Below, in pieces: positions 17,843-27,017 of a stretch of 50,372 nt of DNA (position 1 is the stretch's first letter; every line of letters begins with the position of its first letter). The position numbers and the translations under genes were made by a program. This stretch comes from Streptomyces gelaticus (GTDB lineage Bacteria; Actinomycetota; Actinomycetes; Streptomycetales; Streptomycetaceae), in assembly GCF_014649535.1 (NCBI RefSeq), contig NZ_BMTF01000004.1:1-50372 (forward strand), read 5' to 3'. Under the pieces are notes generated by a model, which was not told the origin of the DNA, did not search any database, and was given only the letters and a program-made list of their open reading frames with translations.

Positions 17843-18919
17843 TCACGCAGCGGCGAGCTTTGCGGCTGAGTCGGCGTCGACACACGCCTGGATCACGGAA
17901 TCCAGGTCGCCGTCGAGCACCTGGTCCAAGTTGTACGCCTTGAAGCCGACGCGGTGGTCCGAGATCCGGTTTTCCGGGAAGTTGTACGTACGGATCTTCT
18001 CGGAACGGTCGACCGTACGCACCTGGCTGCGACGTACGTCCGAAGCCTCCTGCTCGGCGGCCTCCTGGGCGGCGGCGAGCAACCGCGAGCGCAGGATGCG
18101 CATGGCCTGCTCCTTGTTCTGGAGCTGGCTCTTCTCGTTCTGGCAGGAGGCGACGACGCCGGTCGGCAGATGGGTGATGCGGACCGCCGAGTCCGTGGTG
18201 TTGACGGACTGGCCGCCGGGGCCCGAGGAGCGGTAGACGTCGATACGGAGGTCGTTGGCGTGGATCTCGACGTCGACCTCCTCGGCCTCGGGCGTGACGA
18301 GCACACCGGCGGCGGAGGTGTGGATGCGGCCCTGCGACTCGGTGGACGGCACCCGCTGCACACGGTGCACCCCGCCCTCGTACTTCAGCCGGGCCCACAC
18401 ACCCTGGCCGGGCTCGGTGGCGCCGTTGCCGCCCTTGGTCTTCACGGCGACCTGGACGTCCTTGTAGCCGCCGAGCTCGGACTCGGTGGAGTCGATGATC
18501 TCGGTCTTCCAGCCGACGCGCTCGGCGTAGCGCAGGTACATCCGCAGCAGATCGCCGGCGAACAGGGCGGACTCGTCGCCGCCCGCGCCCGCCTTGATCT
18601 CCAGGAGCACGTCCTTGTCGTCACTGGGGTCGCGCGGGACCAGGAGCAGGCGGAGCTTCTCGGTGAGCTCTTCGCGCTGCTTCTCCAGCTCCTTGACCTC
18701 GGCGGCGAAGTCGGGGTCGTCGGCGGCGAGCTCGCGGGCCGTCTCGATGTCGTCCCCGGCCTGCTTCCAGGCGCGGTACGCGGCGACGATCGGGGTCAGC
18801 TCGGCGTAGCGCTTGTTGAGCCTGCGCGCGTTGGCCTGGTCGGCGTGGACCGCGGGGTCCGCGAGCTTCTTCTCGAGATCGGTCTGTTCGCCGATCAGTT
18901 CCTCGACCGCCTCGAACAT
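17843..18919 (-). CDS. prfA: Peptide chain release factor 1
   Basis: A 358-residue RF1 that recognises UAA and UAG and triggers peptidyl-tRNA hydrolysis. The GGQ motif is in [16 protein letters not shown], with [14 protein letters not shown] and the [14 protein letters not shown] region before it. I chose ATG at 18919 (MFEAVEEL), preceded by AGGAG seven bases upstream. The longer open frame upstream is non-coding. Confidence 0.96.
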   Translation of the reverse strand: MFEAVEELIGEQTDLEKKLADPAVHADQANARRLNKRYAELTPIVAAYRAWKQAGDDIETARELAADDPDFAAEVKELEKQREELTEKLRLLLVPRDPSDDKDVLLEIKAGAGGDESALFAGDLLRMYLRYAERVGWKTEIIDSTESELGGYKDVQVAVKTKGGNGATEPGQGVWARLKYEGGVHRVQRVPSTESQGRIHTSAAGVLVTPEAEEVDVEIHANDLRIDVYRSSGPGGQSVNTTDSAVRITHLPTGVVASCQNEKSQLQNKEQAMRILRSRLLAAAQEAAEQEASDVRRSQVRTVDRSEKIRTYNFPENRISDHRVGFKAYNLDQVLDGDLDSVIQACVDADSAAKLAAA

Positions 18920-19022
18920 CTTCGGGCTCCTGGTTTCTTCACTCGTGCGTGCCTGCTGGACGGCGTGATGCCGGCCGGGCGGGGATACGTGACGGGGCCG
19001 CGTACCCCCGGCCGGACAAAAA

Positions 19023-19065
19023 CGCCGGTCCCGGCGCCCCCGCAAGAGGGCGCCGAGAACCGGCG
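19023..19065 (-). terminator. Terminator after rpmE
   Basis: CGCCGGTCCCGGCGCC (19023-19038) pairs with GGCGCCGAGAACCGGCG (19049-19065) with a small internal mismatch. It starts 10 bases after the rpmE stop. A second imperfect inverted repeat lies at 18971-19015, nearer prfA. Confidence 0.65.
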
Positions 19066-19075
19066 CAGTGGCTCG

Positions 19076-19300
19076 CTACTTGCTGGCGGAGCCGGCAGCC
19101 TTGCCGAAGCGGGCCTCGAAGCGGGCCACGCGGCCACCGGTGTCGAGGATCTTCTGCTTGCCCGTGTAGAACGGGTGGCACTCGGAGCAGACGTCGGCGC
19201 GGATGGTGCCGCCGTCGATGGTGCTCCGGGTCGTGAACGACGCGCCACAGGTGCAGCTGACCTGCGTCTCGGCGTACTCGGGGTGGATGTCGCGCTTCAA
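19076..19300 (-). CDS. rpmE: Ribosomal protein bL31, zinc-binding form
   Basis: A 74-residue protein of the large subunit. It carries the four zinc cysteines of the C+ type as CTC (C16, C18) and CSEC (C37, C40). Streptomyces also encode a cysteine-free paralog used under zinc starvation, so this is the zinc-replete form. The start is TTG at 19300, preceded by AGGAG six bases upstream. It is followed by a strong terminator. Confidence 0.95.
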   Translation of the reverse strand: MKRDIHPEYAETQVSCTCGASFTTRSTIDGGTIRADVCSECHPFYTGKQKILDTGGRVARFEARFGKAAGSASK

Positions 19301-19442
19301 GGGTTTCTCCTAGGTTCGGGAGGGCACCGGGTCGCACGCGCGGATTGCGCGTCCGTGAACCGGGGCCGACGTACCAGTCTGCCAGGACCGGCCGTATCTC
19401 CCAAAACCGGGGGCGGGCCGCACCTATTCCCGGCCCGCCCGG

Positions 19443-20543
19443 TCACCGTACGACGTCGCCCGCGGCGCCCTTGTCGCCCGCCGACTTCTCGGTGGCGGAG
19501 GCGGGGATCGGCTTGTCCTGCGCGAGCGCGGTCCACACCTGCCGGGCCTCGGCGTCCAGCGGTACGACGCGGTTCGGGTCGGCCGGGTCGTACTGCACGG
19601 GCAGCGTGACCATGTGGACATTGTTCGCGCCGAGCCCCTTGAGGCCGTTGGCGAAGGACGTGAGCTCCGTGACCGAACCGAGGTCGGAGTCGGTGGTGAC
19701 GGTCTTGGTGGCCGTGTCCGCGAGGTCGTACAGGGTCTTCGGGTTGGAGAACACCCCTACGGTCTTGACCTGTTCCATCAGCGCCTTGATGAACGCCTGC
19801 TGGAGCTGGATGCGGCCGAGGTCGCTGCCGTCGCCGACGCTCTTGCGGGTACGGACCAGTCCCAGCGACTGCTCCCCGTCGAGGGTGTGGGTGCCGGGTT
19901 CGAGCTTCAGATGGCTCTTGGGGTCGTCGATCGGCTCGGTGGTGGTGACCTTCACGCCGCCCAGCTCGTCGATGAGCTTCTTGAAACCGGTGAAGTCGAC
20001 TTCGACGTAGTGGTCCATGCGGATGCCGGACATGGCCTCGACGGTCTTGACCGCGCAGGCCGGTCCGCCGACCTCGTACGCCGTGTTGAACATCGCGCGC
20101 TGCTGGCCCGCGACGGTCTGCCCGGTGGTGTCGCTGATGCAGTCGGGGCGGGTGATGAGGGTGTCGCGCGGGATGGAGACCACGGAGGCCGTCTTGTGGC
20201 CTTTGTTGACGTGCAGGACCATCGCGGTGTCGGAGCGGGCGGTTCCCTCGTCGGCGCCGTACGCGGAGTTCGCGCCCGACCGGGAGTCCGAGCCGAGCAC
20301 GAGGATGTCCTGGGAGCCGTTGTCGATGTTGTCGGGGCGGTCCTTGCCCAGCGCGGCGTTGATGTCGACGGCCTTGAGGTTGCCGTTGAGCTTGAAGTAG
20401 GCGAATCCCAGTCCGGCACCGCCGACGACCACCGCGCCGGCCAGGGTCCACGCGGCGATCACGGTCGCCCTGCGGCGACGGGAGGGCTTCTTCCGGCGCT
20501 TGCCGGTGGGGCGTATTCGGCCGCCGCTCCCGCGCTCGGTCAT
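19443..20543 (-). CDS. LytR-CpsA-Psr (LCP) family glycopolymer ligase
   Basis: A 366-residue membrane-anchored enzyme that attaches anionic glycopolymers from lipid carriers to peptidoglycan. It has a cytosolic basic N-terminus rich in K and R, a membrane helix at about residues 33-55, and an extracellular LCP domain with ILVLGSDSR, a central SIPRDTLI and LVRTRKSVGDGSDLGRIQLQQ, the conserved Arg/Asp set that binds the pyrophosphate. ATG at 20543 follows GAAGGAG at good spacing. Together with the WecA/TagO-like transferase at 12730-14088 it gives the priming and attachment ends of the same kind of wall-polymer pathway. Confidence 0.92.
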   Translation of the reverse strand: MTERGSGGRIRPTGKRRKKPSRRRRATVIAAWTLAGAVVVGGAGLGFAYFKLNGNLKAVDINAALGKDRPDNIDNGSQDILVLGSDSRSGANSAYGADEGTARSDTAMVLHVNKGHKTASVVSIPRDTLITRPDCISDTTGQTVAGQQRAMFNTAYEVGGPACAVKTVEAMSGIRMDHYVEVDFTGFKKLIDELGGVKVTTTEPIDDPKSHLKLEPGTHTLDGEQSLGLVRTRKSVGDGSDLGRIQLQQAFIKALMEQVKTVGVFSNPKTLYDLADTATKTVTTDSDLGSVTELTSFANGLKGLGANNVHMVTLPVQYDPADPNRVVPLDAEARQVWTALAQDKPIPASATEKSAGDKGAAGDVVR

Positions 20544-20852
20544 GGGTCTCCTTCGGTCGTCAGCTTCCCCTGCTACCCCCAGCAGCGGTGTTCGGGCACC
20601 GAAACATCGACATGTCGGTACCGCGTACGACGCCGTGGCACGAAGAAGGGTTGCACAGGCACCTGTTGTTTCCGTGTGAGGACGAAACGGACACCCAACC
20701 CGGTTCAACAGCCGGTGATCCGGCGCTCACCTGCGGTTTCTTGGTAGGTGCAGGCATCGTGGCGGGACCGGCGGCACGTCCGGCATGTGGCAAAGGTCTC
20801 GGTTCGGCCACCGGTACCGGGGTCGGCTGCGTCACATGCGCCCCGCCCACGG
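20544..20852. other. Intergenic region downstream of rho, no gene seen
   Basis: The stretch contains the promoter and leader of the LCP gene but I cannot point to a convincing -35/-10 pair. The open frames across it lack coding bias. Confidence 0.5.
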
Positions 20853-20896
20853 CACAGGGCCGCCCCCGGCACCGAAGTGCCGGGGGCGGCCCTGTG
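20853..20896. terminator. Strong stem-loop terminator after rho
   Basis: CACAGGGCCGCCCCCGGCAC (20853-20872) with loop CGAA pairs perfectly over 20 bases with 20877-20896. It begins 23 bases after the rho stop. It has no U-tract on the minus strand. Confidence 0.75.
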
Positions 20897-20918
20897 ATCC
20901 AGCCGGTCCGGTACGACG

Positions 20919-22928
20919 TCAGTCGTTGCCGTTGCCCGGGGCCGGCGTCGTCTTCTGGATCTGGAGCAGGAACTCCGCGTTGGACTGGGTCTTCTTCATC
21001 CGGTCCAGGAGGAGCTCGATCGCCTGCTGCTGGTCGAGCGCGTGCAGCACCCGGCGCAGCTTCCAGACGATCGCCAACTCCTCGCTGCCCAGGAGGATTT
21101 CCTCCTTGCGGGTGCTGGACGCGTCGACGTCCACCGCCGGGAAGATGCGCTTGTCCGAGAGCTTCCGGTCGAGCTTGAGCTCCATGTTGCCGGTGCCCTT
21201 GAACTCCTCGAAGATCACCTCGTCCATGCGCGAGCCGGTCTCGACGAGCGCGGTGGCCAGGATGGTCAGCGAACCGCCGTCCTCGATGTTGCGCGCGGCG
21301 CCGAAGAAGCGCTTCGGCGGGTACAGCGCGGTCGAGTCGACACCACCGGACAGGATGCGGCCGGAGGCGGGGGCCGCGAGGTTGTACGCGCGGCCGAGGC
21401 GGGTGATGGAGTCCAGCAGGACGACCACGTCGTGACCCAGCTCGACGAGACGCTTGGCGCGCTCGATGGCCAGCTCGGCGACGGTGGTGTGGTCCTCGGC
21501 GGGACGGTCGAAGGTCGAGGAGATGACCTCGCCCTTCACCGACCGCTGCATGTCGGTGACCTCTTCCGGACGCTCGTCGACCAGGACGACCATCAGGTGG
21601 CACTCGGGGCTGTTGACGGTGATCGCGTTGGCGATCGCCTGCAGGATCATGGTCTTGCCGGTCTTCGGCGGGGCCACGATCAGCCCTCGCTGGCCCTTGC
21701 CGATGGGAGCGACCAGGTCGATGATCCGCGTCGTCAGGACGTTGGAGTCGGTCTCCAGACGGAGCCGGTCCTGCGGGTAGAGCGGGGTCAGCTTCTGGAA
21801 CTCCGGGCGGCCGCGGCCGGTTTCGGGCGCCATGCCGTTGACCGAGTCGAGGCGGACCAGGGCGTTGAACTTCTCCCGGCGCTCGCCGTCCTTGGGCTGG
21901 CGCACCGCACCGGTGACGTGGTCGCCCTTGCGCAGGCCGTTCTTGCGGACCTGGGCGAGCGAGACGTACACATCGTTCGGGCCCGGCAGGTAGCCGGAGG
22001 TCCGGATGAACGCGTAGTTGTCGAGGATGTCCAGGATGCCCGCGACGGGGATCAGGACGTCGTCGTCGGAGACCGGGACCTCGCCCGCGAAGTCCTCGCG
22101 GCCACGGCGGCCACGGCGGTCGCGGTAGCGGCCGCGACGGCCGCGACGGCCGCCCGCCTCGTCGTCGTACCCGTCGTCCTGCGGGGCGCCGCCCTGCTGG
22201 CCCTGGCGCTGCTGGCGCTGGCCGCCCTGCTGGCCCTGGCCGCCACCCTGCTCGTCGCCCTTGCCCCGGCGGTCGCGCTGACGGTCGCGGCGGTCCCCGC
22301 GCTCCTGGCGGTCGCCCCGGTCGCCGCGCTGGCGGTCCTGGCGGTCGCCGCGACGGCCCTCGGCCGTGTCGGCGGCGGCTTCGGCCTTGGCCTCGGCGCG
22401 GTCTTCGCCCTTGGGCTCGGCCTGCGCCTCCGTCTTGGCCTCGGCGGGCTTGCTCTCCGCCTTGCTCTCCGGGCTGCCCGCCTGCGCGGTGGCACGGCGC
22501 CGACGGCGCTCGCCCGTGGGCTGGTCGTCGCTGGCCGGCTGGCCGGGAATGTCGATCTGCTGCTGGGCCGCGGTCTTCTCGGCGGGCGCGGCGGCCACCG
22601 GCTCGTCCCCGGTGCGCGCCTTGGAGGTGGCGCGGCGCTTCGGCTTGGTCTCGGTCGCCGCGGCGGGCGCGGCGGCCTTGGGCGCGGCGGAGCTACCGGC
22701 CTGCGCCTCCTTGATGACCTCGATCAGCTGGCCCTTGCGCATCCGCGCAGTGCCCTTGATGCCGAGGCCGGACGCGACCTGCTGCAGCTCGGCCAGGACC
22801 ATGCCGTCAAGGCCGGTGCCGGAGCGGCGGCGCCGTGTGGTGGTGCCAGTGGCAGCACCTTCGGCGGGCGCGGCGCTGTCGACGGTCTTGTCGGCAGTCA
22901 CGCCCATCAGATCGGTGGTGTCGCTCAC
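20919..22928 (-). CDS. rho: Transcription termination factor Rho
   Basis: A 669-residue ATP-dependent RNA helicase. In order: an N-terminal helical Rho_N segment (about 44-75), an insertion of about 200 residues (80-280) rich first in A, K and E, then in R, D, Q and G ([20 protein letters not shown] type repeats), the cold-shock RNA-binding domain (290-360), and the RecA-type motor with Walker [10 protein letters not shown] near 419-427. [17 protein letters not shown] is near the end. Large disordered insertions are typical of actinobacterial Rho and can bind RNA and promote phase separation. The start is GTG at 22928 with AAGGA upstream. Confidence 0.97.
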   Translation of the reverse strand: MSDTTDLMGVTADKTVDSAAPAEGAATGTTTRRRRSGTGLDGMVLAELQQVASGLGIKGTARMRKGQLIEVIKEAQAGSSAAPKAAAPAAATETKPKRRATSKARTGDEPVAAAPAEKTAAQQQIDIPGQPASDDQPTGERRRRRATAQAGSPESKAESKPAEAKTEAQAEPKGEDRAEAKAEAAADTAEGRRGDRQDRQRGDRGDRQERGDRRDRQRDRRGKGDEQGGGQGQQGGQRQQRQGQQGGAPQDDGYDDEAGGRRGRRGRYRDRRGRRGREDFAGEVPVSDDDVLIPVAGILDILDNYAFIRTSGYLPGPNDVYVSLAQVRKNGLRKGDHVTGAVRQPKDGERREKFNALVRLDSVNGMAPETGRGRPEFQKLTPLYPQDRLRLETDSNVLTTRIIDLVAPIGKGQRGLIVAPPKTGKTMILQAIANAITVNSPECHLMVVLVDERPEEVTDMQRSVKGEVISSTFDRPAEDHTTVAELAIERAKRLVELGHDVVVLLDSITRLGRAYNLAAPASGRILSGGVDSTALYPPKRFFGAARNIEDGGSLTILATALVETGSRMDEVIFEEFKGTGNMELKLDRKLSDKRIFPAVDVDASSTRKEEILLGSEELAIVWKLRRVLHALDQQQAIELLLDRMKKTQSNAEFLLQIQKTTPAPGNGND

Positions 22929-23313
22929 GAAGGGTCCTTCCCTGGAGCGGACGTCGGCCTTCTGGCTCGGCGACCGGTTGTGCTGTCCGACTGCGGTCTT
23001 TTTCTTGCGGACCGTGCCGGGGCGGTGGTCCGCCGGGTACGGCGGAGGGATGAAGGTGTGCAAGGGCCCGGCGCGAGCATCCCCCTGCTCGGCCCACTCC
23101 TGGACGAGCGAGGGGTGTCGTGCCGGTTCCGGAGCGTGCACGAAACTGCTCAGGCAGGCTGCTCAGGCAGTTGGGGAGGCTCCCGGAAGAATTGGTGGTC
23201 CCGGAAAGGGACACGAAGCAACGCGCCACATAGACGTCGGTTGCAGACTTGAGGTTAACACTACCGGCTCCAACAAACATTCCCCCTCTCACTCACCGGC
23301 AATCACTTCTCGG
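22929..23313. other. Leader region of rho, no gene seen
   Basis: This 385-base gap between thrB and rho includes an AT-rich patch around 23250-23290 that is probably the rho promoter. A TAGTGT (-10-like, minus strand, 23263-23258) is present but no matching -35. Rho autoregulation would act in this leader. No open frame in it looks coding. Confidence 0.45.
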
Positions 23314-24231
23314 CTACGGGGCGAGCGGCAGCACACTCGCGCCCGGGGCGTCGAGAGCGAGGCGATTGGCCGCCCATCCCTCGCCCGCCAGCTGTGCGAC
23401 CTTGTCGGCCGCACCGTCCTCGGCCAGTGCGAGCACGGTCGGCCCGGCACCGGAGATGACCGCGGGGACGCCGTCCGCGCGCAGTCGGTTGACGAGTTCC
23501 ACGCTCTCGGGCATCGCCGGGGCGCGGTACTCCTGGTGCAGCCGGTCCTCGGTGGCGGTGAGCAGCAGCTCGGGACGCCTGGTCAGCGCCTCGACGAGCA
23601 GTGCGGCACGGCCCGCGTTGAAGGCGGCGTCGACGTGCGGGACCGAGTGCGGGAGCAGCCCGCGGGCGGTTTCGGTGAGGACCGGCTTGCCGGGTACGAA
23701 AACCACCGGAACGATGGACTGTGCGGGATCCATCCTGATCGCGCGCGCCGATCCGCCGTCCGTCCACGCCAGTGTGAAGCCGCCGAGCAGGCAGGCCGCG
23801 ACGTTGTCGGGGTGGCCCTCGATCTCGGTGGCGAGCTCCAGCAGGGCCGCGTCGTCGAGCCGGGCGTCCCCGCCGGTCGTCACGGCGCGGGCGGCGACGA
23901 TGCCGGCGCAGATGGCGGCGGAGGAGGACCCGAGGCCGCGCCCGTGCGGGATGCGGTTGGCGCAGACGATCTCCAGGCCGTGGGGCTGTCCGCCGAGCAG
24001 GTCGAAGGCCGTGCGCAGGGAGCGCACGAGGAGGTGGCTCTCGTCGCGGGGCAGCGTGTCGGCACCCTCACCCGCGATGTCGATGTGCAGTCCGGAGTCG
24101 GCGACACGGACGACGACGTCGTCGTACAGCCCCAGCGACAGGCCGAAGGCATCGAAACCCGGGCCCAGGTTGGCGCTGGTCGCGGGGACGCGCACCCGGA
24201 CGGCGGCGGCTCGGAAGGCGGGACCGGCCAT
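23314..24231 (-). CDS. thrB: Homoserine kinase
   Basis: A 305-residue GHMP-family kinase that phosphorylates L-homoserine with ATP. The glycine-rich ATP loop is PHGRGLGSSSAA, the N-terminal PATSANLGPGFDAFGL is the family signature, and the C-terminal motif is VISGAGPTVLAL. ATG is at 24231 (MAGPAFRA), and the frame upstream is non-coding. It is separated from thrC by 321 bases, so it probably has its own promoter even though hom and thrC are adjacent. Confidence 0.96.
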   Translation of the reverse strand: MAGPAFRAAAVRVRVPATSANLGPGFDAFGLSLGLYDDVVVRVADSGLHIDIAGEGADTLPRDESHLLVRSLRTAFDLLGGQPHGLEIVCANRIPHGRGLGSSSAAICAGIVAARAVTTGGDARLDDAALLELATEIEGHPDNVAACLLGGFTLAWTDGGSARAIRMDPAQSIVPVVFVPGKPVLTETARGLLPHSVPHVDAAFNAGRAALLVEALTRRPELLLTATEDRLHQEYRAPAMPESVELVNRLRADGVPAVISGAGPTVLALAEDGAADKVAQLAGEGWAANRLALDAPGASVLPLAP

Positions 24232-24552
24232 CGGTTGGACGACTCTCCTTGTGTGGCAGCGGGGGGTGGTGAAGCGTTTTCTCCGTGGTGGCGGGAGGCC
24301 GTGGTGACGGGGAGTGGGATTCCGGCGAACCGACGGCCACAACGGTCCATGCACCGCGGCAGATGCGGCGGGGCGGCTTGAGTACAGCTTATCGAAGGAA
24401 GGTTCTGTGGCGACATAGGGCGCACGGGAGGCGCACGATGCGTGTCGCACGCCTCCTATGCGCTCTCCGCCCCGAATAGGGGTGGTTGAGCTGGGTTCTT
24501 CCCTGAGCCGCCGGGAGGGTCCTGGGACCTGCCCGGCGGATCGGCGCAGGCT
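24232..24552. other. Intergenic region between thrC and thrB
   Basis: No gene is seen. GGAGGCG (24427-24433) and CGCCTCC (24450-24456) form a short hairpin that could end the hom-thrC transcript. A GATAAGCT motif on the minus strand near 24390 could be a -10 for thrB, but I find no clear -35. Confidence 0.4.
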
Positions 24553-25623
24553 CTAGACGAGGCCCAGCTTCTGGGCGGCGGTGGCCGCGTCGACGGGGAC
24601 CGTGACCGGCTGCGGGGCGCCCGCGACGGCCCAGTCGGGGTCCTTGAGGCCGTTGCCGGTGACCGTGCAGACGATCCTCTGGCCGGGGTCGACCTTGCCC
24701 TCCTCGGCGGCCTTGAGCAGACCGGCGACCGAGGCGGCCGAGGCGGGCTCGACGAAGACGCCCTCCTGGGAGGCCAACAGCCGGTAGGCGGCCAGGATCT
24801 GGCGATCCGTCACCTCATCGATGAAACCGCCCGATTCGTCCCGGGCGTCCAATGCGTACTGCCAGGAGGCCGGGTTGCCGATCCGGATCGCGGTGGCGAT
24901 GGTCGACGGGTCCTTGACGACCTCGCCGCGGACGATGGGCGCGGAGCCGGAGGCCTGGAAGCCCCACATGCGCGGGGTGTGCGTGGCGACGGCGTCCCCC
25001 GCGTACTCCTTGTAACCCTTCCAGTACGCGGTGATGTTGCCCGCGTTGCCGACCGGGAGGACATGGATGTCCGGGGCGTCGCCGAGCGCGTCGACGATCT
25101 CGAACGCGGCGGTCTTCTGGCCCTCGATGCGGACCGGGTTGACCGAATTGACCAGCGCCACCGGGTAGTTGTCCGAGAGCGAGCGGGCCAGCGTCAGGCA
25201 GTCGTCGAAGTTGCCGTCGACCTGGAGGATCCTGGCGCCGTGCACCAGCGCCTGGCCCATCTTGCCGAGCGCGATCTTGCCCTGCGGCACGAGGACGGCA
25301 CAGACCATGCCGGCCCGCACCGCGTACGCGGCGGCGGAGGCGGAGGTGTTGCCGGTGGAGGCACAGATGACCGCCTTCGCGCCCTCCTCCTTGGCCCGGG
25401 TGATGGCCATCGTCATGCCGCGGTCCTTGAAGGAACCGGTGGGGTTGGCACCCTCGACCTTGAGGTGGACCTCGCAGCCCGTGCGCTCGGAGAGGACCTG
25501 GGCGGGTACGAGCGGCGTACCGCCCTCACGAAGCGTGACGACCGGCGTCGTGCTCGTGACCGGAAGGCGGTCCCGGTACTCCTCGATGATGCCGCGCCAC
25601 TGGTGGGTGCCCTTGCTGGTCAT
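24553..25623 (-). CDS. thrC: Threonine synthase
   Basis: A 356-residue fold-type II PLP enzyme that converts O-phosphohomoserine to threonine. The PLP lysine is in [13 protein letters not shown], the asparagine and serine loop is [14 protein letters not shown], and the phosphate-binding glycine loop is [10 protein letters not shown]. It is the short actinobacterial/plant-like form. ATG is at 25623, six bases after the hom stop, so the two are an operon. Confidence 0.96.
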   Translation of the reverse strand: MTSKGTHQWRGIIEEYRDRLPVTSTTPVVTLREGGTPLVPAQVLSERTGCEVHLKVEGANPTGSFKDRGMTMAITRAKEEGAKAVICASTGNTSASAAAYAVRAGMVCAVLVPQGKIALGKMGQALVHGARILQVDGNFDDCLTLARSLSDNYPVALVNSVNPVRIEGQKTAAFEIVDALGDAPDIHVLPVGNAGNITAYWKGYKEYAGDAVATHTPRMWGFQASGSAPIVRGEVVKDPSTIATAIRIGNPASWQYALDARDESGGFIDEVTDRQILAAYRLLASQEGVFVEPASAASVAGLLKAAEEGKVDPGQRIVCTVTGNGLKDPDWAVAGAPQPVTVPVDAATAAQKLGLV

Positions 25624-25629
25624 GGGTCC

Positions 25630-26919
25630 TTACTCCCCTTCAACACGCATGATGCTGGCGACACCGCGCACGGTGTCGAGCTTGCGCAGCGCCTCGACGG
25701 TCGCCGAGAGGGCGGCGTCGGACGCGCGGTGGGTGACGACGACGAGAGATGCCTCGCCATCCTTGCCCTGCTGGCGGACGGTATCGATCGATACGCCCTT
25801 TTCGGCGAAGACCGTCGCGACCTGGGCGAGCACGCCAGGCTTGTCGGCCACGTCGAGACTGATGTGGTACCGCGTGACCACGTCGCCCATGGGGCTGACC
25901 GGCAGGCGCGTATACGCGGACTCACCGGGGCCGGTGGCCTCGTTGAGCTTGTTGCGGCAGACCGCGACCAGGTCTCCGAGGACCGCGGACGCGGTCGGCG
26001 AGCCACCGGCGCCGGGGCCGTAGAACATGAGCTGCCCGGCCGCCTCCGCCTCGACGAAGACCGCGTTGTACGCCTCGCGCACGGAGGCCAGCGGATGGCT
26101 CAGCGGGATCATCGCCGGGTGCACCCGGGCGGTGACCGACTGCCCGTCGGCGGCGCGCTCGCAGATGGCGAGGAGCTTGACGGTGCAGCCCATGCGGCGG
26201 GCGGAGGCGATGTCGGCGGCGGTGACCTCGGTGATGCCCTCGCGGTGCACATCGCCGATCCTCACCCGGGTGTGGAAGGCGATGCCGGCGAGGATGGCGG
26301 CCTTGGCGGCGGCGTCGAAACCCTCGACGTCGGCGGTCGGGTCGGCCTCGGCGAACCCGAGGGCGGTGGCCTCGTCGAGCGCCTCGGAGTATCCGGCTCC
26401 GCTCGTGTCCATCTTGTCGAGGATGAAGTTGGTCGTGCCGTTCACGATGCCGAGGACCCGGTTGACCTTGTCACCGGCGAGCGACTCGCGCAGCGGCCGT
26501 ACGAGCGGGATGGCGCCGGCCACCGCGGCCTCGTAGTAGAGGTCCCGGCCGTGCTGCTCGGCGGCGGCGTGCAGCGCGGCGCCGTCCTCTGCCAGCAGCG
26601 CCTTGTTCGCCGAGACGACGCTCGCGCCGTGCTCGAAGGCGGTGGTGATGAGCGTACGGGAGGGCTCGATGCCGCCGATGACCTCGATGACGACGTCGAT
26701 GTCGCCCCGTTTGACCAGGGCCGTCGCATCGGTGGTGATCAGCGCGGGGTCGATGCCCTCGCGCACCTTGGAGGGCCGGCGCACGGCGACACCGGCGAGC
26801 TCGACCGGCGCGCCGATGCGCGCGGCGAGGTCGTCGGCGTGCGTCGTCATGATGCGCGCCACCTCTGAGCCGACCACTCCACAGCCCAGCAGCGCCACCT
26901 TCAGCGGACGCGTACGCAT
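25630..26919 (-). CDS. hom: Homoserine dehydrogenase
   Basis: A 429-residue NAD(P)H enzyme that reduces aspartate semialdehyde to homoserine, the branch point from lysine to threonine and methionine synthesis. It has an N-terminal Rossmann loop GCGVVGSEV, catalytic-domain segments VNGTTNFIL and DVEGFDAAAKAAILA, and a C-terminal ACT domain (LDVADKPGVLAQVA) for threonine feedback. Two adjacent ATG codons exist (26922 and 26919). GAGG is 7 bases before the second, so I prefer 26919. It is upstream of thrC and downstream of lysA, giving an aspartate-family cluster. Confidence 0.96.
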   Translation of the reverse strand: MRTRPLKVALLGCGVVGSEVARIMTTHADDLAARIGAPVELAGVAVRRPSKVREGIDPALITTDATALVKRGDIDVVIEVIGGIEPSRTLITTAFEHGASVVSANKALLAEDGAALHAAAEQHGRDLYYEAAVAGAIPLVRPLRESLAGDKVNRVLGIVNGTTNFILDKMDTSGAGYSEALDEATALGFAEADPTADVEGFDAAAKAAILAGIAFHTRVRIGDVHREGITEVTAADIASARRMGCTVKLLAICERAADGQSVTARVHPAMIPLSHPLASVREAYNAVFVEAEAAGQLMFYGPGAGGSPTASAVLGDLVAVCRNKLNEATGPGESAYTRLPVSPMGDVVTRYHISLDVADKPGVLAQVATVFAEKGVSIDTVRQQGKDGEASLVVVTHRASDAALSATVEALRKLDTVRGVASIMRVEGE

Positions 26920-26968
26920 CATCCGACCTCGTTTCCTTTACATCCGATGTGTGGACCAGTCTCACTCA

Positions 26969-26997
26969 CCGGACGGGAGTTTCTGCCACCCGTCCGG
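26969..26997 (-). terminator. Stem-loop between lysA and hom
   Basis: CCGGACGGG (26969-26977) pairs perfectly with CCCGTCCGG (26989-26997) around an 11-base loop. It lies 20 bases after the lysA stop and about 50 bases before the hom start, so it can end lysA transcription or attenuate hom. No leader peptide is visible. Confidence 0.55.
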
Positions 26998-27017
26998 ATC
27001 CTGAGACATGTATTTCA

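Noticed and set aside
24378..24420. A thrB promoter with GATAAGCT as -10
   Set aside because: No acceptable -35 at 16-18 bases could be found, so it is mentioned only in the intergenic entry.
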